A DNA stretch of 37,587 bases. It comes from UBA11164 sp002420085. Its GTDB lineage: Bacteria > Pseudomonadota > Gammaproteobacteria > Xanthomonadales > Xanthomonadaceae. The DNA lies in the NCBI GenBank assembly GCA_031976395.1, contig DALYLJ010000009.1:1-37587 (forward strand), in the 5' to 3' direction. Under the pieces are notes generated by a model that saw only the letters and a program-made list of their open reading frames with translations, had not been told where the DNA came from and did not search any database. A program made the translations under genes and the position numbers. Positions 30,757 through 37,587 of the stretch are shown here, piece after piece (the first letter of the stretch is position 1; the number at the start of each line of letters is the position of its first letter).

Positions 30757-31943
30757 TCGTGCGATTCCCCATCGTTCGCGCAGCGACGGTCGGCCTGCTG
30801 GTGATCGGCCTGGCCGGCTGCAATACCATCAAGGGTTGGTTCGGCAAGGGCGACAAGACGGCCGAGGCCGGTGAGCCGGCCGAACTGGTCGATTTCGAGC
30901 CGGCCTTCAAGCCGGAGCGGCTGTGGCGCGAATCGATCGGCAAGGGCGAGCAGCGACTGTGGCTGCGGCAGGCGCCGGCCGTGGCCGAGGGCCGGGTCTA
31001 TACCGCCGATGCCAGTGGCCGGGTCAAGGCACTCGCACTGGAAACCGGCCGGGAAGTCTGGGCAGTGAAGTCGAAGCTGCGTTATTCGACCTCCCCCGGC
31101 GTTGGCGCGGGCTACGTGGTGGTCGGCACCATGGAGGGCCAGGTGGTCGCCCTCGATGCCGATACCGGCGGCGAGCGCTGGTCGGTTCGGGTGCTGTCGG
31201 AAGTGGCCTCACGACCGTTGATCAGCGAGGGTCTGGCGATCGTTCGCAGCAGCGACGGCCGCGTCTATGGACTCGATCTGGCGGACGGCCGCAGGCGCTG
31301 GGTATTTGCCCGTGGCCTGCCGGCCCTGACCGTGCGCGGCAATGGCGCGCCGGTGCTCGGTCAGGGCGTGGTCTATGTCGGCTACGACGACGGCACCGTG
31401 GTCGCCCTGCGCGCCCAGGATGGCCTGCGGGTGTGGGAGCGGAGTGTCGCCGAGCCCGAGGGGCGCAGCGAACTCGATCGCATGGCCGACGTCGATGGCG
31501 AGTTGGCGGTCGGTCTGGATGCGGTGTTTGCCGCTAGCTTCAAGGGTCGCCTGGCTGCCCTGACCGCCAATGGCGGCAGCCCGGTCTGGAATCGTGAACT
31601 GAAGTCGGCCACCGGCGTCGCCCTGGCGCGCGACCGGGTGCTGGCCGTGGATGTTCAGGGCGATGTCTGGGCGCTCGATCGCAACAACGGCAATGCCGTG
31701 TGGCGACAGGACGCGCTGGCCATGCGTTGGCTGAGCTCACCGGCGGTCCAGGGCGAGCATGCCGTGGTTGGCGACCTTGAGGGTTACCTGCACTGGCTGC
31801 GTCTGGACAGCGGCGACTTCGTGGCGCGGATCAAGCATGGTGGTGATCCGATCCGTGCCACCCCACAGGTTTCGCCGGAAGGCATCCTGGTGGTCGTCGA
31901 TACCGATGGCCGGCTCGCCGCCTATCGCATCGGCGGCGGCTGA
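30753..31943 (+). CDS. bamB: Outer-membrane assembly lipoprotein BamB
   Basis: 396 aa. Lipobox LAGC gives lipidated Cys23. The rest is an eight-bladed PQQ-type beta-propeller with repeated G-x-V-x-A-L-D/E-x-x-T/D-G-x-x-x-W units (for example VKALALETGREVW, VVALDADTGGERW, VYGLDLADGRRRW, VWALDRNNGNAVW). BamB scaffolds BamA in insertion of outer-membrane proteins. The ATG overlaps the yfgM stop. Followed by der after 12 bp, as in most gammaproteobacteria. Confidence 0.95.
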   Translation: MIVRFPIVRAATVGLLVIGLAGCNTIKGWFGKGDKTAEAGEPAELVDFEPAFKPERLWRESIGKGEQRLWLRQAPAVAEGRVYTADASGRVKALALETGREVWAVKSKLRYSTSPGVGAGYVVVGTMEGQVVALDADTGGERWSVRVLSEVASRPLISEGLAIVRSSDGRVYGLDLADGRRRWVFARGLPALTVRGNGAPVLGQGVVYVGYDDGTVVALRAQDGLRVWERSVAEPEGRSELDRMADVDGELAVGLDAVFAASFKGRLAALTANGGSPVWNRELKSATGVALARDRVLAVDVQGDVWALDRNNGNAVWRQDALAMRWLSSPAVQGEHAVVGDLEGYLHWLRLDSGDFVARIKHGGDPIRATPQVSPEGILVVVDTDGRLAAYRIGGG

Positions 31944-31955
31944 GCGGAGTCCTGG

Positions 31956-33353
31956 ATGCTGCCGCTGGTTGCCCTGGTCGGTCGACCCAATGTCGGCAAG
32001 TCCACCCTGTACAACGCCCTGACCCGCAGTCGCGAGGCGCTGGTCCACGATCTGCCCGGTGTTACCCGTGATCGTCACTACGGCGTCTGTCGGCCCGAGC
32101 AGGGCCGACATTTCGTGCTGGTCGATACCGGCGGCCTGGCCGGCGAGGACGAGGGCTTGGCCGGTGCGACCGCACGGCAGACCCGCGCGGCAGCCGCCGA
32201 GGCCGATCTCGTACTGTTCGTGGTCGATGCCCGCGAGGGCGAGTCGGCACTCGACCGCGACATCCTGGCCTGGCTGCGCAAGCTGGATCGGCCGGTGTTC
32301 CTGGTCGTCAACAAGACCGACGGCCTGGATGAACAGGCCGTGCTGGCCGATTTCAGCCGTTATGGCATTTCTCCGATGTTCGGGGTGTCCTCGGCGCATC
32401 GCCGGGGACTCGATGACCTGATCGAGGCGACCCAGGCCGCCCTGCCCGAAGACGGCGATACCGCCGTGTTGGAAGACGACCCGGAACGGATCCGTCTGGC
32501 CTTCGTCGGCCGACCGAATGTCGGCAAATCGACCCTGGTCAACCGGCTGCTCGGCGAAGAGCGGATGATCGCCTCGGAGGTGCCGGGCACCACCCGCGAT
32601 GCCATCGCGGTCGATCTCGATCGCGATGGTCGCACGTACCGGCTGATCGATACCGCTGGTATCCGGCGCCGGTCGCGGGTCGAGGAGGCGATCGAGAAAT
32701 TCAGCGTCGTCAAATCGCTCCAGGCGATCGAATCGAGTCAGGTGACCATCCTGCTGCTCGATGCCAGCGAGGGCGTTTCGGATCAGGATGCGACCATCCT
32801 TGGTCATGTGCTGGATGCTGGGCGTGGACTGGTGGTTGCGATCAACAAATGGGATGGCCTCGACAGCTATCGTCGGGAACAGACCCGGCAACTGCTCGAT
32901 CGCAAGCTGGGTTTCGTGCCCTGGGCCGAACGGCTGTTCATTTCGGCATTGCATGGTTCGGGCCTGCGTGAACTGTTCGCCGCGATCCACCGCGCCCATG
33001 CCTCGGCGACCCGGCGCTTCACCACTTCGGAAGTCACCCGTGCCCTGGAAGAAGCCTATCGCGGCTTCCAACCGCCGGTGGTGCGCGGCCATACGGCCAA
33101 GCTTCGCTACGCCCATCCGGGCGGCGACAACCCGCCGACCTTCATCGTCCATGGCAGCCGGGTCAAGACCCTGCCGGACAGCTACACCCGCTATCTGGAA
33201 AATTTTTTCCGCAAGCGTTTCAAGTTGGTCGGGACGCCGATCCGATTCCAGTTCCGCGAGGGTGATAACCCCTACGAAGGGCGCAAGAATCCACTGACCG
33301 AGCGCCAGGTTCGGCAGCGCAAGCGCATGCTCCGCCACGTCAAGAAGAAATGA
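31956..33353 (+). CDS. der: Ribosome-assembly GTPase Der (EngA)
   Basis: 465 aa. Two tandem GTPase domains, each with GRPNVGKST (9-17 and 185-193), plus NKTD and NKWD guanine-specificity motifs and DTGG/DTAG switches. A KH-like C-terminal domain (RAHASATRRFTTSEVTRALEEAY ... RYLENFFRKRFKLVGTPIRFQFREGDNPYEGRKN) completes it. Essential for 50S subunit maturation. The stop overlaps the mobA start as ATGA, which would tie Moco gene translation to der. Confidence 0.96.
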   Translation: MLPLVALVGRPNVGKSTLYNALTRSREALVHDLPGVTRDRHYGVCRPEQGRHFVLVDTGGLAGEDEGLAGATARQTRAAAAEADLVLFVVDAREGESALDRDILAWLRKLDRPVFLVVNKTDGLDEQAVLADFSRYGISPMFGVSSAHRRGLDDLIEATQAALPEDGDTAVLEDDPERIRLAFVGRPNVGKSTLVNRLLGEERMIASEVPGTTRDAIAVDLDRDGRTYRLIDTAGIRRRSRVEEAIEKFSVVKSLQAIESSQVTILLLDASEGVSDQDATILGHVLDAGRGLVVAINKWDGLDSYRREQTRQLLDRKLGFVPWAERLFISALHGSGLRELFAAIHRAHASATRRFTTSEVTRALEEAYRGFQPPVVRGHTAKLRYAHPGGDNPPTFIVHGSRVKTLPDSYTRYLENFFRKRFKLVGTPIRFQFREGDNPYEGRKNPLTERQVRQRKRMLRHVKKK

Positions 33354-33916
33354 TCACGCGCGAGTCGGTCACGGCCGGCATCCTGGCCGGTGGTCGTGCT
33401 GTCCGGCTTGGCGGCATCGACAAGGCGTGGCATGTCTATCGGGGGCACGCCTTGATCGTGCGCACCCGGCAGGCGCTGGCTGGACAGGTTCGATCCCTGC
33501 TGGTCAGCGCCAACCGCAACCAGGAACGTCATCGGGCGCTGGGCGTGCAGCCGGTCGCCGATCGCCTGGGGGGTGCGATCGGCCCGCTGGCCGGCCTCGA
33601 CGCCCTGTTCGATGCCTGCCCGACGCCCTGGCTGGTCACGGTTCCGGTCGATCTGGCGTGCATTCCCGATGACCTTGTGGCACGTCTGGCTGGCGGCGGC
33701 GCGCCGAACGGAGCGGTCGCTCGCGATCGGGATGGGGTTCAGCCCCTGGTCGCACTGTGGCCCGTGGAGCGTGCCTCGGCCCTGCTGACCGAGGTGCTGG
33801 CCGATGGCCAGCGCTCGGCCTGGTCGCTGCTGCGGCGGCTGGGTCCGGTCGAGGTCGATTTTTCCGAACTGCATTTCGGCAATCTGAATCGCCCGGAGGA
33901 TTTCGATGATGCCTGA
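33350..33916 (+). CDS. mobA: Molybdenum cofactor guanylyltransferase MobA
   Basis: 188 aa. GTP-binding signature ILAGGRAVRLGGIDKAW (11-27), GPLAGLDALF, the VPVDLACIPDDL segment and the closing NLNRPEDFDD match MobA. It joins GMP to molybdopterin to form the bis-MGD cofactor of the DMSO-reductase family. ATG 33350 overlaps the der stop; its end overlaps moeA by 11 bp. Confidence 0.93.
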   Translation: MITRESVTAGILAGGRAVRLGGIDKAWHVYRGHALIVRTRQALAGQVRSLLVSANRNQERHRALGVQPVADRLGGAIGPLAGLDALFDACPTPWLVTVPVDLACIPDDLVARLAGGGAPNGAVARDRDGVQPLVALWPVERASALLTEVLADGQRSAWSLLRRLGPVEVDFSELHFGNLNRPEDFDDA

Positions 33917-35183
33917 ACGCCCCCACCCCGAATCCGCTGAGGCCGAGCCGACGCGATCGAGGCATCCGGAGCCGATCGCACTGGCCGAGGCCGAGGCCAT
34001 CCTTGATGCGACCCTGGTCGGACATCACTTGCCGATCGAGTCGCAGCCATTGGATCAGGCGCGTGGCCGCGTACTGGCCCAGACTCTGCCCGCGCCGATG
34101 CCCTTGCAGCCATTCGACAATGCCGCGATGGACGGCTACGCGGTGCGCGCCGCCGACCTCGATGCCGGAACCCCGACCCGACTGCGCCTGATCGGCGAGT
34201 GCTTTGCCGGCCCCAGCCGCGCGCTTCGGGTCGCGCCGGGTCAGTGCATCCGAATCACCACCGGTGCAGCATTGCCGGACGGCGCCGACACCGTCGTCAT
34301 CCGCGAGAACAGCCGAGTGCTCGGCGATTGGATCGAACTGTCCGCCGGCACCGTGCCGGGCGCCAACGTCCGCCGGGCCGGGGAGGATCTGGCCGAGGGC
34401 GAGATCGCCCTGTCGGCTGGCCAGCGACTCGACCCGGTGCGACTCGGCCTGGCTGCCGCACTCGGCTTCGCCACCCTGCCGGTGTACCGCCGGCCGCAGG
34501 CGGTGGTGTTCGCCAGCGGCGACGAACTGCGCCCGGCTGGGCAGCCCCTGGCGGCGGGCGAAATCCATGACAGCAATGGCCCGATGCTGGCTGCCCTGCT
34601 GGCCGAGGATGGCGTCGAGGTCGAGCGTGGCGCGATCCTGCCCGATGACCCGGAGCAGATTCGCCGGCAACTCGATCAGGCCGCCGAGCGCGCCGATCTC
34701 ATCCTGACCTGCGGTGGCGTATCGGCGGGTGACCGCGACCATCTGCCAGCCGTGCTGGCAGCCCACGGCGCAATCCGGTTCTGGCGGGTGCGACTCAAGC
34801 CGGGCATGCCGGTCCTGCTCGGGCTGTGGCGGGGCGTGCCGGTGCTCGGCCTGCCGGGCAACCCGGTTTCGGTGTTGGCCTGTTATCTGGTGCTCGGTCG
34901 TCGTCTGTTGCAGCGCCTGCAAGGGTGCAGTGAACCGCCGCTGGAACTCTCGGCACAGCTTGACGCGGCGATCGACAAGCGCCATTCCCGACTGGAATTT
35001 CAGCGCGGCCTGCTGCGCTGCGACCGGCACGGGCAGTTGCGGGTGCTGGCCTCGCCGGCGGTGGGATCGCATCGGCTGGCCGCCGCTGCCCGCAGCAATG
35101 CCCTGATCCGTTTGCCTGAACCCCCGGCGCGCTTCGAGGCCGGCCAGGCGATCACGGTCCTGCCCTATGGCCCGCTGGTCTGA
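33906..35183 (+). CDS. moeA: Molybdopterin molybdenumtransferase MoeA
   Basis: 425 aa. QPFDNAAMDGYAVRAADL, ITTGAALPDGADTVVIRE, VFASGDELRP, GEIHDSNGPML, LTCGGVSAGDRDHL and LPGNPVSVLACYLVLG are all MoeA signatures; C-terminal domain IV follows. The enzyme inserts molybdate into adenylylated molybdopterin. GGAGGA (33895-33900) serves ATG 33906; ATG 33909 directly after it is an alternative with better spacing. Overlaps mobA and is followed by the moeB gene after 39 bp. Confidence 0.95.
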   Translation: MMPERPHPESAEAEPTRSRHPEPIALAEAEAILDATLVGHHLPIESQPLDQARGRVLAQTLPAPMPLQPFDNAAMDGYAVRAADLDAGTPTRLRLIGECFAGPSRALRVAPGQCIRITTGAALPDGADTVVIRENSRVLGDWIELSAGTVPGANVRRAGEDLAEGEIALSAGQRLDPVRLGLAAALGFATLPVYRRPQAVVFASGDELRPAGQPLAAGEIHDSNGPMLAALLAEDGVEVERGAILPDDPEQIRRQLDQAAERADLILTCGGVSAGDRDHLPAVLAAHGAIRFWRVRLKPGMPVLLGLWRGVPVLGLPGNPVSVLACYLVLGRRLLQRLQGCSEPPLELSAQLDAAIDKRHSRLEFQRGLLRCDRHGQLRVLASPAVGSHRLAAAARSNALIRLPEPPARFEAGQAITVLPYGPLV

Positions 35184-35210
35184 GCACAGCACAGGGCGGG
35201 TGGGTGGTGG

Positions 35211-35216
35211 GATAAT
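35211..35216 (+). promoter_or_regulatory. Candidate -10 box (GATAAT) placed for a leaderless moeB transcript
   Basis: GATAAT differs from TATAAT at one base. Seven nt beyond its last base is 35223, the A of the moeB start codon, and there is no ribosome-binding site. The -35 is weak. Confidence 0.5.
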
Positions 35217-35222
35217 CGCCCA

Positions 35223-36422
35223 ATGACCCGCGATACCCCGTACCCGGCCGGCGCACACCGTGACACCCGCTCGGCCGAGCCGGTGCTCGAACTGCCACCG
35301 CGTGCGGCACACGAGCGTGTCCTGGCCGGCGCCCGGCTGATCGATATCCGTGAGCCGGGCGAACAGGCGACCGGCATGGCTGAGGGTGCCGTGGCGGTGG
35401 CCCGTCGCGATCTGGAACAGGCCCCGGAGCACTGGCTCGATGGCACCGGTCCGGTCGTGCTGATCTGCGCGCGTGGCCGGCGTTCGCTGGACTGTGCCCG
35501 GATCTTGCGCGGCCACCACTGGGTCGGCGAGCGGATCGAACTCATCTCGGTTGCCGGAGGCACCGACGCCTGGCGTGCCGAGGGCCTGCCGATGACCGCC
35601 GCCACCGTCACGGCCCGCTTCGCGGAGCGCTACGACCGTCATCTGCGCCTGCCGGATGTCGGTCTGGCCGGTCAGCAGCGCTTGGCGGCAGCGCGGGTGG
35701 TGCTGATCGGTGCCGGTGGCCTGGGTTCGCCGGCCGCCTTCTATCTGGCGGCGGCCGGCATCGGCCGGTTGCGGATCGTCGATGGCGATCGGATCGAACG
35801 CAGCAACCTGCAACGGCAGATTCTCCATCGTGATGATGCGATCGGCCGCCTGAAGGTGGAATCGGCAGCGGCAGCCGTGTCCGGGCTCAACCCGGACATC
35901 CAGGTCGAGCCAGTGCCGGTGCGTCTGGCCAGTGACAACGTCGAGGCCGTGCTGGCCGATGCCGATGTCGTGATCGATGGCTCGGACAACTTCGCCACCC
36001 GCTATCTGCTTTCCGATGCCTGTGTCCGCTTGGGCAAACCGCTGGTGTACGGTGCGGTGGAGCGTTTCCAGGGTCAGGTCAGCGTGTTCGATGCCGGCCG
36101 CGCGCGCGGTCAGGCGCCGTGCTATCGCTGCCTGTTTCCACAGCCGCCCGCCCCCGAGTTCGCACCCAACTGCGCAGAAGCCGGCGTGCTCGGCATCGTC
36201 CCAGGAGTGATCGGGCTGTTGCAGGCGACCGAAGCGATCAAGTTGATCCTGCACCTCGGCGACAGTCTCTCCGGCCGTCTGCTGCATTTCGATGCCCGCG
36301 CCATGCGTTTCCGCGAAACCCGTCTGGCAGCCGATCCCGACTGCCCGGTCTGCCCACCCGGAACCCCGTTCAGCGGCTATGCCGAATCGCTTACGGTCTG
36401 TGCCAGTGCCGATCAGGGCTGA
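35223..36422 (+). CDS. moeB: Rhodanese-MoeB fusion, molybdopterin-synthase adenylyltransferase
   Basis: 399 aa. Residues about 25-125 are a rhodanese domain with active-site loop CARGRRS (C82). The E1 domain follows: RYDRHLRLPDVGLAGQQRL, GAGGLGSP (163-170), SNLQRQ, DGSDNFATR, adenylation-site C317 in NCAEAGVLG and zinc cysteines C300/C303 and C374/C377. MoeB adenylates the C-terminus of MoaD so it can receive sulfur; the rhodanese could hand over the sulfur, as in eukaryotic MOCS3/Uba4 but with the domains in reverse order. No moaD or moaE is in view. Its 3' end overlaps the convergent DUF6265 gene by 10 bp. Confidence 0.92.
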   Translation: MTRDTPYPAGAHRDTRSAEPVLELPPRAAHERVLAGARLIDIREPGEQATGMAEGAVAVARRDLEQAPEHWLDGTGPVVLICARGRRSLDCARILRGHHWVGERIELISVAGGTDAWRAEGLPMTAATVTARFAERYDRHLRLPDVGLAGQQRLAAARVVLIGAGGLGSPAAFYLAAAGIGRLRIVDGDRIERSNLQRQILHRDDAIGRLKVESAAAAVSGLNPDIQVEPVPVRLASDNVEAVLADADVVIDGSDNFATRYLLSDACVRLGKPLVYGAVERFQGQVSVFDAGRARGQAPCYRCLFPQPPAPEFAPNCAEAGVLGIVPGVIGLLQATEAIKLILHLGDSLSGRLLHFDARAMRFRETRLAADPDCPVCPPGTPFSGYAESLTVCASADQG

Positions 36423-37036
36423 CGACGGAAGCGCATCGTCTCGGTAACGACTACCCCGTCGCGTCGCATCCGCAATTCGATGACCAGCGTACCGTCGGCC
36501 TCCAGCCGATACAGCAGGCCATCGAAGCGGGCGAAATCCGGTCCGGTTTCCAGCAGCCGGAAGCGGATGAAGCCATCCTTGTCCTCCCAGCCGGTGAGAT
36601 CGGGGTGGAAATGCTTCAAGCGCAGTTCCGGAGTGCCATCGAAGACGTCGAGCACGAAGATTTCCGAGAACCGCTGGTTCGGACCATCGAGCAACTGGAA
36701 CAGTCCGGTCAGACGACCATTCGGAGCCGAGACCCAGCATTCATCAGCGGCATCGCCGAAGGCTTCGCCGTGCCAGCAGCCGAGCAGCCAGCGCAGATCG
36801 CCGAGATCGATGCGGGGCTCGGCTTCCGCCGCCGCCACCGGCAGTTGCTCGGCCGAGGTGAGCAAGGCATCGGCCAGCGGACTGGCCCGAACCGGCGACA
36901 GCGCCGCGCCGACGCCCACCGCCGCCAACAGCACGGGCAGCAGGACGGACCTCGATGTGTGGACCAGATTGCGGACCGGATCGACCCGGTCGGCCGGATA
37001 GGGATTGGCGGGCATCAGCGTCATCGGTCTGTTCAT
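36413..37036 (-). CDS. Exported DUF6265-family protein
   Basis: 207 aa. After a polar N-terminal stretch comes a signal-type hydrophobic segment (SVLLPVLLAAVGVGAALSPVRAS, about 30-52). The mature part has LRWLLGCWHGEAFGDAADECWVSAPNGRLTGLFQL and LRLKHFHPDLTGWEDKDG, hallmarks of DUF6265, a lipocalin-like fold of unknown function. The start is uncertain: ATG 37036 gives a long n-region, and ATG 37024 or 37015 would give a more normal signal peptide. It is convergent with moeB. Confidence 0.77.
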   Translation of the reverse strand: MNRPMTLMPANPYPADRVDPVRNLVHTSRSVLLPVLLAAVGVGAALSPVRASPLADALLTSAEQLPVAAAEAEPRIDLGDLRWLLGCWHGEAFGDAADECWVSAPNGRLTGLFQLLDGPNQRFSEIFVLDVFDGTPELRLKHFHPDLTGWEDKDGFIRFRLLETGPDFARFDGLLYRLEADGTLVIELRMRRDGVVVTETMRFRRQP

Positions 37037-37256
37037 CGTTTGCGCTCGGCGGATGAAGATGATACTGCCGAACTTGCATGGCGCAGCGTCGAGCACGAAC
37101 TGCACTCCAGTCTGCTGCGTCTGCCGCACACGGTGATGCAGCCAGCAATGGCGGCGCATGAGCGCTTGCCGCAAGCCATGCGCCGGGCCTTAACCTGCCA
37201 CAGACCGTCGCTGAACACCCATTGGCGCATGCTCTGCACCGAGAACGGATACCCAT

Positions 37257-37315
37257 GCCGCAGCGCCGCACGCCGCTGATTCGATTGCCCCGCTGTGACC
37301 CGCGCGATCACCGCC
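37257..37315. repeat. 59-bp direct repeat, copy 1
   Basis: Matches copy 2 at 37421-37479 in 58 of 59 positions; the sole difference is T at 37294 versus G at 37458. Copies are 164 bp apart, start to start. Confidence 0.95.
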
Positions 37316-37399
37316 GGCGGCGGACTTGCGGCGAGGCGGGCGGAGAACAGCAGGTCGCCTCGCACGAGCCACACCGTCCGTCGAACCCGCTCCGCGCAG

Positions 37400-37418
37400 C
37401 ACGGGCGTCTCGCCCGTG
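37400..37418. other. Perfect hairpin between the repeat copies
   Basis: CACGGGCG and CGCCCGTG pair around TCT, an 8-bp stem with a 3-nt loop. It ends 2 bp before repeat copy 2, so it may be part of the same element. Confidence 0.7.
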
Positions 37419-37420
37419 GC

Positions 37421-37479
37421 GCCGCAGCGCCGCACGCCGCTGATTCGATTGCCCCGCGGTGACCCGCGCGATCACCGCC
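37421..37479. repeat. 59-bp direct repeat, copy 2
   Basis: Second copy of the element at 37257-37315, one mismatch. Neither copy is coding in a frame that resembles a known protein. Confidence 0.95.
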
Positions 37480-37587
37480 TGTACCGCGCTCCGACCGATC
37501 CACCTCACGGTGACGCATCGTGAGACCCCTCCTGTCACATCCCCTTCAACCGAAAGCGGACAACTCGGTCTTGGCCAACGGGAGCAT

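Larger units (their letters stand above)
37037..37587. other. Gene-free right edge with repeats
   Basis: No convincing gene on either strand. It holds two copies of a 59-bp repeat and a compact hairpin between them. On the minus strand the last 42 bases read as 13 codons followed by a stop at 37546-37548; this could be the tail of a gene entering from the right, but there is too little to judge. The promoter of the DUF6265 gene should lie near 37040-37100. Confidence 0.5.

Noticed and set aside
33636..36740. 1034-codon open frame on the minus strand across mobA, moeA and moeB
   Set aside because: It is the antisense shadow of three clearly recognised genes. High GC with frequent GATC/ATCG codons keeps such frames open; the translation has no protein-like domain.
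36119..37279. 386-codon plus-strand frame over the moeB end, the DUF6265 gene and the right-edge region
   Set aside because: It overlaps two supported genes in other frames and its translation is low-complexity. The part beyond 37036 matches no family I know.
37546..37587. 13-codon minus-strand tail ending in a stop, reaching the right edge
   Set aside because: Could be the end of a gene from outside the window, but 42 bases carry no recognisable feature.
1..37587. Search for CRISPR arrays, insertion sequences, phage, toxin-antitoxin or defence genes
   Set aside because: No regular spaced repeats, transposase, integrase or known defence domains were seen; the short repeats listed are not CRISPR-like.

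Overview
The window looks like ordinary chromosome from a GC-rich gammaproteobacterium, most likely in or near the Xanthomonadales (Lysobacterales). The reasons are gene order (cmk-rpsA-ihfB-lapA-lapB; ndk-rlmN-pilF-rodZ ... yfgM-bamB-der), a DUF6116-type membrane protein, glycine-zipper lipoproteins, and a hydroxyacyl-CoA dehydrogenase/thiolase pair under a PsrA-like TetR repressor. The genus cannot be fixed from the sequence alone. I found no rRNA, tRNA, CRISPR array, insertion sequence, phage gene or integrase.

Layout. 1-1043: end of a type IV pilus minor-pilin locus (PilY1 C-terminus, then a PilE-like pilin). 1044-1536: gene-free stretch with several RNA-type hairpins and five tandem 13-bp repeats. 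1537-5491: small envelope genes (two glycine-zipper proteins, a membrane-anchored c-type cytochrome, a DUF6116 protein) around tcdA and a TatD-family hydrolase. 5652-7301: AidB-type acyl-CoA dehydrogenase. 7334-11638, minus strand: PilZ/YcgR-like protein, IMPACT-family protein, MsbA-like ABC exporter and outer-membrane phospholipase A, probably one operon. 11700-20152, plus strand: cmk, rpsA, ihfB, lapA, lapB, then a WecA/WbpL-type sugar-phosphate transferase, a WbpM/CapD-type dehydratase and galU, joined by GTGA, ATGA, TTGA (and possibly GTGA) stop/start overlaps. 20183-22004: a small membrane protein and a divergent FAD-dependent amine oxidase. 22106-26563, minus strand: TetR regulator, bifunctional beta-oxidation protein and thiolase, with a readable promoter and operator. 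26777-33353: ndk, rlmN, pilF, rodZ, yfgM, bamB, der. 33350-36422: mobA, moeA and a rhodanese-MoeB fusion (molybdenum cofactor). 36413-37036: exported DUF6265 protein. 37037-37587: gene-free, with a 59-bp direct repeat.

The genes form coherent housekeeping groups: pilus assembly (PilY1, PilE, PilF), LPS control and surface-sugar initiation (LapA/LapB with WbpL/WbpM/GalU), outer-membrane upkeep (BamB, PldA, exporter), fatty-acid oxidation with its regulator, and Moco synthesis. I found no obvious new multi-gene system. The most notable signals are regulatory or structural: a complete TetR promoter/operator, a possible RNA switch before ndk, -10-like boxes placed exactly for leaderless transcripts, structured RNA next to pilE, an O-antigen locus reduced to its initiation enzymes, and short repeats of unknown origin.
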